Shown here: positions 37,849-49,394 of the stretch, one piece after another
Numbering within the stretch: the first letter of the stretch is position 1
Layout of the letters: each line of letters starts with the position of its first letter
Assembly: GCA_016192145.1 (NCBI GenBank)
Contig: JACPUT010000006.1
Span: forward strand, 124,001-188,000
Direction: 5' to 3'
DNA length: 64,000 nucleotides
From: Acidobacteriota bacterium
GTDB lineage: Bacteria; Acidobacteriota; Holophagae; Holophagales; Holophagaceae
The notes under the pieces: generated by a model
Database searches by the model: none
Told to the model about the DNA's origin: nothing
The model's input: the letters and a program-made list of their open reading frames with translations, nothing else
Position numbers and translations under genes: made by a program

Positions 37849-38856
37849 ATGATGGTCGTCGACCCCATGAACCGCCCCTTGGGGGCATTGAGGATCTCGG
37901 TCACCGACCGGTGCAACTACCGCTGCACCTATTGCATGCCCCGGGAGGCCTTCGGGGCCGACCATCCCTTCCTGCCCAAGGATCAGGTGCTCACCTTTGA
38001 GGAGATCGAGCGCCTGGCGCGGGTCTTCGTGGGGTTGGGGGTGCGGAAGATCCGCCTGACGGGCGGAGAGCCCCTGCTCCGGCGCGAGCTCCCCGACCTC
38101 ATCCGGGAGCTGGCGGCGATCCCCGGGCTGGAGGATCTGGCCATGACCACCAACGGGGCCCTGCTCGCGGGCATGGCGGATTCCCTCCGGAAGGCCGGGC
38201 TGAAGCGGCTCACCATGAGCCTGGACACCCTGGACCCCGAGCGCTTCCGGAAGCTGTGCGATACCCCCGTGCCCCTGGCCCAGGTCCTGTCCGGCCTGGA
38301 GGCCGCCCTCGCCGCGGGGTTCCCGCCGCCCAAGCTCAATTGCGTCATGCAGCGCGGGGTCAACGAGGACGAGGTGGAGGCGCTCGCGGCCTACGCCCGG
38401 GAACGGGGCCACGCGCTGCGCTTCATCGAGTTCATGGACGTGGGCACCACCAACGGCTGGAACCTGGACGCCGTGGTGCCTTCCGCCGAGCTGCGGGCCA
38501 GGGTGCACGCGCGTTGGCCCCTGGAGCCCGTGGGCGAGCCCTTGGCCGGACGGGTGGCTGAACGCTGGCGTTACGTGGACGGCCGGGGCGAGGTGGGCTT
38601 CATTTCCTCCGTGACCGCGCCCTTCTGTGGCGGCTGTGATCGGGCCCGGCTTTCGGCGGAGGGTCGGCTCTACACCTGCCTCTTCGCCGCGGAGGGATTG
38701 GATCTCCGGGGCTTCCTCCGGGCCGGTCACTCCGACGGTGAAGTCGCGGCCGTCCTCACGGCGCTCTGGGGCCGCCGGGAGGACCGCTACTCGGAGCTTC
38801 GGACCCAGGCGACTCCGCGGCTCCCTCGGGTGGAGATGAGCCGGATGGGCGGCTGA
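37849..38856 (+). CDS. moaA: GTP 3',8-cyclase MoaA
   Basis: A 335-residue radical SAM enzyme that rearranges GTP in the first step of molybdopterin synthesis. The N-terminal cluster motif is CNYRCTYC (residues 22-29); TGGEPLLR is the SAM-binding loop; the second cluster is CGGCDRARLSAEGRLYTC near the C-terminus. The usual terminal Gly-Gly is present (SRMGG). No moaC is adjacent, so the rest of the pathway must lie elsewhere. It is divergent from the 429-residue hypothetical. Confidence 0.95.
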   Translation: MMVVDPMNRPLGALRISVTDRCNYRCTYCMPREAFGADHPFLPKDQVLTFEEIERLARVFVGLGVRKIRLTGGEPLLRRELPDLIRELAAIPGLEDLAMTTNGALLAGMADSLRKAGLKRLTMSLDTLDPERFRKLCDTPVPLAQVLSGLEAALAAGFPPPKLNCVMQRGVNEDEVEALAAYARERGHALRFIEFMDVGTTNGWNLDAVVPSAELRARVHARWPLEPVGEPLAGRVAERWRYVDGRGEVGFISSVTAPFCGGCDRARLSAEGRLYTCLFAAEGLDLRGFLRAGHSDGEVAAVLTALWGRREDRYSELRTQATPRLPRVEMSRMGG

Positions 38857-38947
38857 CGCCCGCCTTCAAACGGATTAAACCTTCGGGGCAGGGCGGAGTC
38901 CATGGGAGGTGATCCTTCCGGAGGTGCGCCATGCTCAGGGAAACCCC

Positions 38948-40225
38948 ATGATGGCCCGGGTGCCGGGATTCGGCGTGGGGGCATGGGCACGGGCCGTGGG
39001 TGCCTCGCTGCTGCTCCTGGCCTGCGGGGGCGGAAGTTCCGAGCCCCCCTCGGCGGGGCCCCCGCCCCCTTCGCCCCTCCGTTTGACGATCTCCGGAAGG
39101 CAGTTGCTGGGGCCGGATGGCCGTCCCGTCTTGCTGCATGGGGCCAACCTCAGGGACAACTTGACGGGTGGCGGGGGGAGCAGCCCCATGGTCACGGCGG
39201 AAGAAGCCGCGGATCTGGCCCTTCAGCTCCGGTTCAACTTCGTGCGCCTTCGGATTTCCTTCGAGCAGGGGAACCGGGATGATGCGGATCCCAGCGGCCT
39301 GTCCGCAGCTTTCCGCCAAGAGCTGCTCGCTTCCGTCGAACCGTTGAAAGCCCAGCGCATCTGGATCCTGTTGGAAATGCGCACCGACGATGAAACCGCG
39401 AACCACGCGCCCCTCTACGATCCCGCGAGCCCTGGCTTCGCGGCTTACCGAAAGGCCTGGACGTGGATCGCGCGGACCTTCAAGGGCACGGATTGGATCG
39501 CGGGGTACGGGCTGCTGGCGGAGCCGAGCCCCGACAAGGCCGGGCTCGATCCCGTGCCCGCCTTGATCACCTTCCAGGCCGCGTTGATGGAGGCCATCAC
39601 CCGGGAAGACGCGGTCACGCCCTTCTTCGTGGGGCCCGCCTTCAACTACGACACGATGGGATACCGCTGGGATGCGTACCAAACGGATCCGAAGTTGGCG
39701 GCCTATCGGGGGAGGCTCGTGTATGAGGTGAACCTGCTCATGCCCAAGCCCTGGATCGTGGATGGCAGCGTGCCTCCGGGTGTGGCCCTGGAAGCCGGAA
39801 CCTGGCCCCAGCCCAGCGGTGGGGATTTCGGGGCGCTCCTCCAAGTGGCCCCAGGGGAGGACTTGCTGAGGCCCCGGGACGACGAACGGATCTTCACCCG
39901 GCGCCGCCAGGAACCGGCGACCTTCCCCCTGCTCATGACCCGCGAATTCCCGGCCTGGTACCTGGGATTCGCGAAGGCCTTCGCCGAGCGCCACCAAGTC
40001 CCCATGGTGCTGGATCAATTCGGGGCGAGCACCACCGTGAACACGCTGGCGAACCCCAATCAGCAGCTGGCCTATGAGCAGGCCGTGATCGAAGCCGCCG
40101 AGGCGGCTGGCATGGGATGGTGCCGCTGGATCTACAGCGGCCACCCCTCGGATCGCAGCATCGCGGGCAACGCCTCCGTCCACGCCTTCTACGCAAGCCT
40201 TGGAGCCACCCGTCCCGGCCCCTAA
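38948..40225 (+). CDS. Glycoside hydrolase family 5-like lipoprotein
   Basis: A 425-residue protein with a lipoprotein signal (SLLLLACGGGSS, Cys near residue 26), then a Pro-rich linker and a TIM-barrel similar to cellulase family GH5: HGANLRDN, FNFVRLRISFEQ, then the acid/base region YGLLAEPSP (E192; usual motif NEP). The strand that normally carries the nucleophile as GE(F/W)G reads VLDQFGAS, with Gln at residue 357. If the alignment is right, the enzyme has lost its nucleophile and may bind sugar without cleaving it. It follows moaA by 91 bp but is functionally unrelated. Confidence 0.7.
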   Translation: MMARVPGFGVGAWARAVGASLLLLACGGGSSEPPSAGPPPPSPLRLTISGRQLLGPDGRPVLLHGANLRDNLTGGGGSSPMVTAEEAADLALQLRFNFVRLRISFEQGNRDDADPSGLSAAFRQELLASVEPLKAQRIWILLEMRTDDETANHAPLYDPASPGFAAYRKAWTWIARTFKGTDWIAGYGLLAEPSPDKAGLDPVPALITFQAALMEAITREDAVTPFFVGPAFNYDTMGYRWDAYQTDPKLAAYRGRLVYEVNLLMPKPWIVDGSVPPGVALEAGTWPQPSGGDFGALLQVAPGEDLLRPRDDERIFTRRRQEPATFPLLMTREFPAWYLGFAKAFAERHQVPMVLDQFGASTTVNTLANPNQQLAYEQAVIEAAEAAGMGWCRWIYSGHPSDRSIAGNASVHAFYASLGATRPGP

Positions 40226-40231
40226 ACCCAC

Positions 40232-41338
40232 TCAGGCCCGGGGGTAGCTGCCCAGCACCTGCGGTTCGGCGCCGAGGGCCCTGAGGGAGGCCAGGGCCGC
40301 TTGGAGGATCGGATCTTCCCGGTGGGCGTCCGCATCCACGAAGAAGGCCACATCCCAGGCTTTGCGCCGGGTGTGCCGGCTGAGGATCCGGCTCAGGTTC
40401 ACGCGGAATCGCGCGAAGGGCTCCAGCAGTTTGAGCAGGGCGCCGGGGCCATCGGGGGCCCTGAGGAGCAGGGTCGTGCGATCGCGATCCGTGCGGGGGT
40501 GGGCTTCGCCCCCGATGACGAGGAAGCGCGTGGCGTTGCCCTCCAGGTCCTGGATGGCGGTTGCGCCCACCTGGAGGCCCAGGCGATCCGCGAGGGAGGC
40601 GGGTCCGATGGCGGCGGCGGAAGGATCCAGGGCCGCGCGCCGGGCCGCGGCGGCCGTGCTCGCCGCCTCCAGCTGGGTGGCGGCCGGCAGGTGGACCTCC
40701 AGCCAACGGCGGCACTGGGCCAACCCCATGGGGTGGCTATGCACCGTGCGCACGTCGGCGAGGGCCGCTCCCTCGGGCAGGAGCAGTGAAAGCTCCACGG
40801 GAAGACTCAGCTCCGCCGTCACGGGCAAGGGCCACTCCAGGAAGGCGTCCAAGGTGGCGTCCACGCTGCCCTCGGTGGCGTTCTCCACGGGCACCACACC
40901 GAGATCCGCGCGGCCCCGGGTCACGGCCTCGAACACGGCGGCGACGGTGGCCTGGCCCAGTTCCGCGGCGCTGCCGCCGTAGAGACGTCGCGCGGCCTGA
41001 TGGCTGAAGGTGCCCTCTGGTCCGAGGAAGGCGACGCGGAGCGGCTGTTCGAGGGCGAGGCAACCGCTCATGATTTCCCGAAACACCCGCGTGGCGGCAT
41101 CGGCGGGGAAGGCTCCCTGGGCCAGGGCCGCCACGCGCGAAAGCACCTGTCGTTCCCGCTCGGGTGCGTGGAGGGGGCCCGTGGGGCGGAGGGAGCGCTT
41201 GATGCGCCCGATCTCCTGGGCGGCTTCGGCGCGTTGGCCGAGGAGGCGCAGCAATTCCGAATCCAGCGAATCGATGCGCTCCCGCAGATCGAGGAGCCGA
41301 TCCGGGTGGGGGAAGAGGTGCTGGGGGGCGGTGGGCAT
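40232..41338 (-). CDS. pheA: Bifunctional chorismate mutase/prephenate dehydratase
   Basis: A 368-residue P-protein for phenylalanine synthesis. Residues about 15-95 are the AroQ mutase (LLDLRERIDSLDSELLRLLGQR, then EIGRIK and APERERQV). Residues about 105-285 form the dehydratase (AFLGPEGTFSHQAA, PVENATEGSV, NATRFLVIG). The rest is an ACT domain (DGPGALLKLLEPFARFRVNL). The ACT motif usually written ESRP reads LSRH here, so phenylalanine feedback may be weakened. A leader peptide and terminator precede it, pointing to attenuation. Confidence 0.94.
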   Translation of the reverse strand: MPTAPQHLFPHPDRLLDLRERIDSLDSELLRLLGQRAEAAQEIGRIKRSLRPTGPLHAPERERQVLSRVAALAQGAFPADAATRVFREIMSGCLALEQPLRVAFLGPEGTFSHQAARRLYGGSAAELGQATVAAVFEAVTRGRADLGVVPVENATEGSVDATLDAFLEWPLPVTAELSLPVELSLLLPEGAALADVRTVHSHPMGLAQCRRWLEVHLPAATQLEAASTAAAARRAALDPSAAAIGPASLADRLGLQVGATAIQDLEGNATRFLVIGGEAHPRTDRDRTTLLLRAPDGPGALLKLLEPFARFRVNLSRILSRHTRRKAWDVAFFVDADAHREDPILQAALASLRALGAEPQVLGSYPRA

Positions 41339-41354
41339 GGGCGCTCCGACGGCA

Positions 41355-41392
41355 TAAAGCAAAACCCCCGAGCCGGCGAGGGTCTCGGGGGT
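41355..41392 (-). terminator. Attenuator terminator upstream of pheA
   Basis: On the minus strand, stem CCCCCGAG/CTCGGGGG (41366-41391) is followed by TTTTGCTTT. It lies between the leader peptide stop and the pheA start. An upstream segment CTCGGGTG inside the leader frame can pair with the first arm and so act as an antiterminator. Confidence 0.75.
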
Positions 41393-41411
41393 GTTCCGGG
41401 AATGGGTTGGT

Positions 41412-41486
41412 CTAGTTCGACGCGCCGCCGGTCCACGCACCCGAGGGGGCGTAGCTAAAGGCGAAATAGAGGGCGCGGGAGGTCAT
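41412..41486 (-). CDS. pheA leader peptide (aromatic-rich, 24 residues)
   Basis: A short frame starting ATG at 41486 and ending TAG at 41412. It begins MTSRALYFAFSYAP and contains two Tyr, two Phe and one Trp, the composition expected of an attenuation control peptide for an aromatic pathway gene. The terminator hairpin begins about 20 nt after its stop. Ribosome stalling at the Tyr/Phe codons when charged tRNA-Phe is scarce would favour readthrough into pheA. Its ribosome-binding site is weak. This is predicted from sequence and position only. Confidence 0.7.
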   Translation of the reverse strand: MTSRALYFAFSYAPSGAWTGGASN

Positions 41487-41507
41487 CGTCAGTTCTCGAT
41501 TTCGACT

Positions 41508-41536
41508 AATGTGCCGGAATCACGACGAATGGTCAA
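41508..41536 (-). promoter_or_regulatory. Promoter of the pheA leader
   Basis: On the minus strand TTGACC (41531-41536) precedes CACATT (41508-41513) with a 17-bp spacer; CATTAG at 19 bp is an alternative -10. The leader peptide starts about 22 bp downstream. The -35 overlaps the stop region of the DinB gene. Confidence 0.5.
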
Positions 41537-42039
41537 TCCTTTTGCGGGATGCCCAGCTGCACCCAGGCCTGGCCGGGGAAGGGCGGGGGCTCCAATCCGA
41601 ACAAGCGCATCACCATCGTCATCTGGGCCCGGTGGTGCACTTCCTCCACGAGCATGGACCGGAGGAAATTCCGGGGCGTGCTGCGATTCCCGAAGCGGGT
41701 GGTGAAGGGGGCATCGAGGCGGGCGCCATCCACCGCCGCGAGCAGGTGGAGACAGCGGAGGATGTGGGCTTCGAAGGCCGCAGGGAGATCGGCTTCGGGG
41801 TTGCGCCAGGCGGGCGCCTCGAAGGTTTCGCCCAGGCCCGTGGTGTCCACCCCTGCGAGGGCACGACAGATGCTCTCGCGCACGAGGGCGAGGTGGAGCA
41901 GTTGATCCCGCAGCGTGGCGGCGCTGCCGCCGGGAAGGCGATCCCATGCGGTGGCGGGGATCCGCCGGATCACGGCCAGGGTGTGGGCGGAATTGAGTTC
42001 GAAGACCGCCCGCTCAGGCCCCATCAATCCTTCAGGCAC
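41533..42039 (-). CDS. DinB-family protein
   Basis: A 168-residue DinB/YfiT-type four-helix bundle protein. The metal-binding histidines expected of the fold are present: an early H in LRDQLLHLALVRES and a later pair in MLVEEVHHRAQMTMVMR. Family members are bacillithiol or mycothiol S-transferases or hydrolases, or have unknown roles in stress responses. The substrate is unknown. The gene overlaps the upstream 154-residue hypothetical by 16 bp and ends at the pheA promoter. Confidence 0.8.
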   Translation of the reverse strand: MPEGLMGPERAVFELNSAHTLAVIRRIPATAWDRLPGGSAATLRDQLLHLALVRESICRALAGVDTTGLGETFEAPAWRNPEADLPAAFEAHILRCLHLLAAVDGARLDAPFTTRFGNRSTPRNFLRSMLVEEVHHRAQMTMVMRLFGLEPPPFPGQAWVQLGIPQKD

Positions 42040-42488
42040 GCCAGAGCCTCCTGGAGGCAGGCCTCCCAGGTCTCATCCGGGGTTTCCTCCAGGAAGAACT
42101 CCACGGCCTTTCCGGCGGGGCGCCCTTCGGGGTGGGCGGACCAGGCGTCGAAGAGGGCATCCAGGCTGCTGGGGTCGAGCTTGTTGGCGCGCAGCTTGTG
42201 GCTCTTCCGCACGCGATCCGGATCGGGGCCCTTGAGGAAGACGCCGTGCCGTTTGGTGGCTTCGAAGGTGAAGGCCTGCATCCAGTGGGTGCCGATGAGC
42301 TGATTGAAGTGGAGGAAGGTGCCATGGTGGCTGGCGGTCGCCTCGAGCCTGCGGTGCTTTCCCGTCCAGGCAGCGGCCCAGCGGGTGACCAGTTGGATGA
42401 ACCGTTCGCGATCCCGGGGATGGGAGATCTGCTTCCCGGCCAGGGCCAGGTAGTCCTCGAGGGGGGAATCGGACGGATGATGCGCCAT
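42024..42488 (-). CDS. Hypothetical protein, 154 residues
   Basis: No family recognised. It is a soluble, charged, mostly helical protein (RERFIQLVTRWAAAWTGKHRRLEATASHHG) with several His and Trp residues. The ATG at 42488 gives MAHHPSDSPLEDYL. A longer frame upstream is possible but lies in the divergent promoter region. Its 3' end overlaps the DinB gene in a different frame, so the two are probably co-transcribed. The function is unknown. Confidence 0.7.
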   Translation of the reverse strand: MAHHPSDSPLEDYLALAGKQISHPRDRERFIQLVTRWAAAWTGKHRRLEATASHHGTFLHFNQLIGTHWMQAFTFEATKRHGVFLKGPDPDRVRKSHKLRANKLDPSSLDALFDAWSAHPEGRPAGKAVEFFLEETPDETWEACLQEALACLKD

Positions 42489-42595
42489 GTCATCAAGTGT
42501 CGCGCACCCCACGCCGATGCGATGTCAGGATTATGAAATTGCTTCCAGTAACTTTAGGGACTCGGCATGGGCCGGCCCTGAACCGGAGCTCGATC

Positions 42596-44155
<1,560 letters not shown>

Positions 44156-44161
44156 AACACG

Positions 44162-44183
44162 CGCGCGCCCCGGAGGGCGCGCG
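44162..44183. terminator. Bidirectional hairpin between convergent genes
   Basis: Arms CGCGCGCCC and GGGCGCGCG around CGGA. It sits between the kinase stop and the thiC stop. There is no strong T-run on either side, so efficiency is uncertain. Confidence 0.6.
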
Positions 44184-44203
44184 GTTCAGGGCAGGATGAA
44201 GCG

Positions 44204-46750
<2,547 letters not shown>

Positions 46751-46776
46751 CTAACCTTCTGGAAGGAGGAGCTTTC

Positions 46777-47085
46777 ATGGTCCGACGTCACGTCAGTTTC
46801 ATCACCCTGGTGGCCACGGGCCTGGTGGCTCAGACACTGCCTCAGGAAGACCCGGTGATGCGCGCCCGGGCCCAGCGCGCCGCGCTTTCCCTGGAAGGGG
46901 ACTTGCCCCCCGTGCCTCGGGGGGTGATCGAACCGCCGCCCTTGCCACCCCCGGATACCCACCCCAAGGACCTTCGAGGAAGCCGGGGGAAGGCGAGGAA
47001 TGCCAAGGCGAGGAAGGCCACCTCCAAGCTGAAGTCCCGCCAGGGCCGCAAAGCCAAGGCCCCTCGCTCCGTGAAGGCCCGCTGA
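46777..47085 (+). CDS. Small basic exported hypothetical protein
   Basis: A 102-residue protein with a short signal-like N-terminus (SFITLVATGLVAQ). A Pro-rich middle (IEPPPLPPPDTHP) and a very basic tail (RGKARNAKARKATSKLKSRQ) follow. GGAGG lies 10 bp before the ATG. I do not recognise a family. It is 3 bp from the phosphofructokinase GTG, so the two may share a transcript. The function is unknown; the basic tail could bind nucleic acid or acidic envelope polymer. Confidence 0.65.
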   Translation: MVRRHVSFITLVATGLVAQTLPQEDPVMRARAQRAALSLEGDLPPVPRGVIEPPPLPPPDTHPKDLRGSRGKARNAKARKATSKLKSRQGRKAKAPRSVKAR

Positions 47086-47088
47086 CCC

Positions 47089-48057
47089 GTGCGGCTGGCG
47101 CTGCTGACCTCCGGCGGCGATAGCCCGGGCATGAACGCGGCCATCCGGGCGGTCGTCCGGCAGGCGGACGCCCTGGGGGTGGGCATCCTCGGTGTGCGGC
47201 GGGGCTTCGAGGGCCTCATTGAAGGTGACTGGCGGGACCTGCGCAGCCGGGATTGCGCCAACATCCTGCAGCGGGGCGGGACGATCCTCCATACGGCCCG
47301 ATGCCGGGAATGGCTGGATCCCGCGGTCAGGGCCAAGGCCCATGGGGCCCTCAGGGCCGAAGGCGTCCAGGGGCTCGTGATCATCGGAGGGGATGGCAGC
47401 TTCCGGGGGGCGCAGGCCCTCTGGGAGGAGCACGGGATGCCCTGCGCGGGAATCCCCGGCACCATCGATAACGACCTACCGGGCACCGACCTCACGCTGG
47501 GCTTCGACACGGCGCTGAACACCGCAGTGGAGGCCATCGACCGCATCCGAGATACGGCGAGCAGCCATGAGCGTCTCTTCCTGGTCGAGGTCATGGGCCG
47601 CCACAGCGGGATGATCGCCGTCCACACCGCCCTCGCCTGCGGCGCCGAAGCCGTGCTCTATCCGGAATCGGAATCCGACCATTACGAAGCGCTGCTGGCC
47701 AACCTCCAGGCCAGTTGGGCCCGTGGGAAGAAGGCCTCCATCATCGTGGTGGCCGAGGGGGATCGACTGGGGTCCGCCTACGTCGTGGGCGAGCGCCTTC
47801 GGAAGGAGCACAACCTGGATCTGCGGGTGGTGGTGTTGGGACACATCCAGCGGGGGGGATCTCCTTCGGCCATGGACCGCATCTGGGGGAGTCGATGGGG
47901 GGCCGAAGCCGTGCGTCGGCTGGCCGCTGGGAGTGGGGCCTTCTACCTGGGGCGGTTGAATGGCGACCTCGTGGCGCAACCGATGGAAGCCTTGCTGGGT
48001 CCGCCGCCGGTCCCTCCGGCCTTCTTGGGTGAATTGGTGCCGATCCTTTCGCGCTGA
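47089..48057 (+). CDS. pfkA: ATP-dependent 6-phosphofructokinase
   Basis: A 322-residue PFK starting at a GTG. Motifs are TSGGDSPGMNAAIR at the N-terminus, GGDGS (the Gly that marks ATP rather than PPi use), the catalytic PGTIDNDLPG, EVMGRHSG and GHIQRGGSPSA. It commits fructose-6-phosphate to glycolysis. Residues between the ATP and sugar sites follow the usual spacing, and the length matches the bacterial enzyme. Neighbours are not glycolytic. Confidence 0.94.
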   Translation: MRLALLTSGGDSPGMNAAIRAVVRQADALGVGILGVRRGFEGLIEGDWRDLRSRDCANILQRGGTILHTARCREWLDPAVRAKAHGALRAEGVQGLVIIGGDGSFRGAQALWEEHGMPCAGIPGTIDNDLPGTDLTLGFDTALNTAVEAIDRIRDTASSHERLFLVEVMGRHSGMIAVHTALACGAEAVLYPESESDHYEALLANLQASWARGKKASIIVVAEGDRLGSAYVVGERLRKEHNLDLRVVVLGHIQRGGSPSAMDRIWGSRWGAEAVRRLAAGSGAFYLGRLNGDLVAQPMEALLGPPPVPPAFLGELVPILSR

Positions 48058-48097
48058 GGCGCGGGTCGCGGCGTCTCCCTGCTAGGCTGGGGGCACC

Positions 48098-48205
48098 ATG
48101 GACACCCCGAAGCCTGAGCACACCCAAATTGCGGTCATCGTCTTGGTATCGCCTACGGCGATACGCAAGGCCCCGCGCGGGTTGGAGATGGGGAAGAGGG
48201 CATGA
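48098..48205 (+). CDS. Upstream mini-ORF 1 (truncated manC start copy)
   Basis: A 35-residue frame. Its first 14 residues (MDTPKPEHTQIAVI) resemble the start of the GDP-mannose pyrophosphorylase. It then reads into VLVSPTAIRKAPRGLEMGKRA and stops at TGA 48203-48205. The stop overlaps the next ATG (ATGATG). It may be the remnant of the original gene start; whether the peptide is made is unknown. Confidence 0.45.
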   Translation: MDTPKPEHTQIAVIVLVSPTAIRKAPRGLEMGKRA

Positions 48206-48352
48206 TGGCGACTCCGCGGATTAAGCACACCAAAGTTGCGGTCATCGTCTTGGTATCGCCGGCGGCGATACGCAAGGCCCCGCGCGGGTTGGAGATGGGG
48301 AAGAGGGCATGATGGCGACTCCGCGGATTGAGCACACCAAAGTTGCGGTCAT
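48115..48352 (+). repeat. 107-bp tandem repeat over the manC 5' end
   Basis: The sequence GCGGTCAT recurs at 48131, 48238 and 48345, an exact 107-bp period. Two units are complete; the third becomes the coding sequence. Each complete unit has a palindrome GTATCGCC-NNN-GGCGATAC, then GCCCCGCGCGGG, then GGGGAAGAGGG, which serves as a ribosome-binding site before ATGATG. Units 2 and 3 start regions differ at one base; unit 1 differs more. Confidence 0.9.
48202..48312 (+). CDS. Upstream mini-ORF 2 (second truncated manC start copy)
   Basis: A 36-residue frame starting MMATPRIKHTKVAVI, nearly the same as the real gene start (MMATPRIEHTKVAVI), then VLVSPAAIRKAPRGLEMGKRA and TGA at 48310-48312. Its stop overlaps the manC ATG. 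The chain of TGA/ATG overlaps would allow coupled reinitiation. A functional peptide seems unlikely. Confidence 0.45.
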   Translation: MMATPRIKHTKVAVIVLVSPAAIRKAPRGLEMGKRA

Positions 48353-49382
48353 TATGGCCGGAGGCCGGGGCACGCGGTTCTGGCCGCGGTCGCGCACGAG
48401 TCGGCCCAAACAATTCCTCAACATCGTTGGCCAGGAGAGCCTGCTTCGGCAGACCTTCACCCGCCTGGATGGGGCCTTCGCGCCTGAGCATGTCTTCGTG
48501 GTCACCACCTCCGACCTCGCGGCGGAAACGGCCCGGCTCCTTCCGGAGCTCCCGGCGGAGAACATCCTCATCGAGCCGGAAGGCCGCAACACCGCGCCCT
48601 GTCTCGCCCTGGCCCTCGTGCAGGTCGAGCGCAAAGTCCCCGGCGGGGTCATGGCCGTGCTGAGCGCGGATCACTGGATCGCCGAACCCTCCCTGTTCCT
48701 GGAGGATATCGATACGGCGGTGAAACACGCGGCCTGGACCGGGGAACTGGTGGTCTTCGGCATCCGTCCCACCTATCCCGAGACAGGCTTCGGGTACATC
48801 GAAGCGGATGGGCAGGGCCCCGTTCGCAAAGTGGCGGCCTTCCGCGAGAAGCCCCCCATGGATGTGGCCCTCACCTACCTCGCCAGCGGCCGCCACTTCT
48901 GGAACGCCGGCATGTTCGTGTGGACCCTGGCGGATTTCCGGGCCCAGCTGCAGCAGCACGCCCCGGCGGTGCTCGCGCCTTTGGACGCCTGGGTTGAATC
49001 GGGAGGCGATCCCGCCCAGCTCAAATCCGCCTATGGGCAGGTACCCGAGGTGGCCATCGATGTGGCCCTCATGGAGAAGGCCACCGAAGTGGCCGTCGTC
49101 CCCGCCCGATTCACCTGGTCCGACGTGGGCAGCTGGCCCGCGGCCATGGAATTCCAGGAAGCCGATGCCGAAGGGAACATCACCCAGGGGCAGGCCCTCC
49201 TGCTGGATACGCGCAACTGCGCCTTCTTCGGGGGGCGCCGTCTCATCGCCGCCAGCGGGGTTCAGGACCTGATCGTGGTGGACGACGAGGATGCCCTCCT
49301 GATCTGCCACCGGGACAAGGCCCAGTCCGTGAAAAAGATCGTGGAGCGGTTGAAGGCCGAAGGGCGAGAGGACCTGTTGTAA
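48309..49382 (+). CDS. manC: Mannose-1-phosphate guanylyltransferase
   Basis: A 357-residue nucleotidyltransferase making GDP-mannose for polysaccharide or glycoprotein synthesis. The signature is VIMAGGRGTRFWPRSR near the N-terminus, then RPKQFL, the metal-binding SADHWI, and FREKPPMD followed by WNAGMFVW. The usual type II enzyme carries a C-terminal cupin; here that domain is a separate gene 12 bp downstream. The 5' end is repeated in tandem upstream. The start at 48309 follows GGGGAAGAGGG. Confidence 0.92.
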   Translation: MMATPRIEHTKVAVIMAGGRGTRFWPRSRTSRPKQFLNIVGQESLLRQTFTRLDGAFAPEHVFVVTTSDLAAETARLLPELPAENILIEPEGRNTAPCLALALVQVERKVPGGVMAVLSADHWIAEPSLFLEDIDTAVKHAAWTGELVVFGIRPTYPETGFGYIEADGQGPVRKVAAFREKPPMDVALTYLASGRHFWNAGMFVWTLADFRAQLQQHAPAVLAPLDAWVESGGDPAQLKSAYGQVPEVAIDVALMEKATEVAVVPARFTWSDVGSWPAAMEFQEADAEGNITQGQALLLDTRNCAFFGGRRLIAASGVQDLIVVDDEDALLICHRDKAQSVKKIVERLKAEGREDLL

Positions 49383-49394
49383 CCTGAGCAGATC

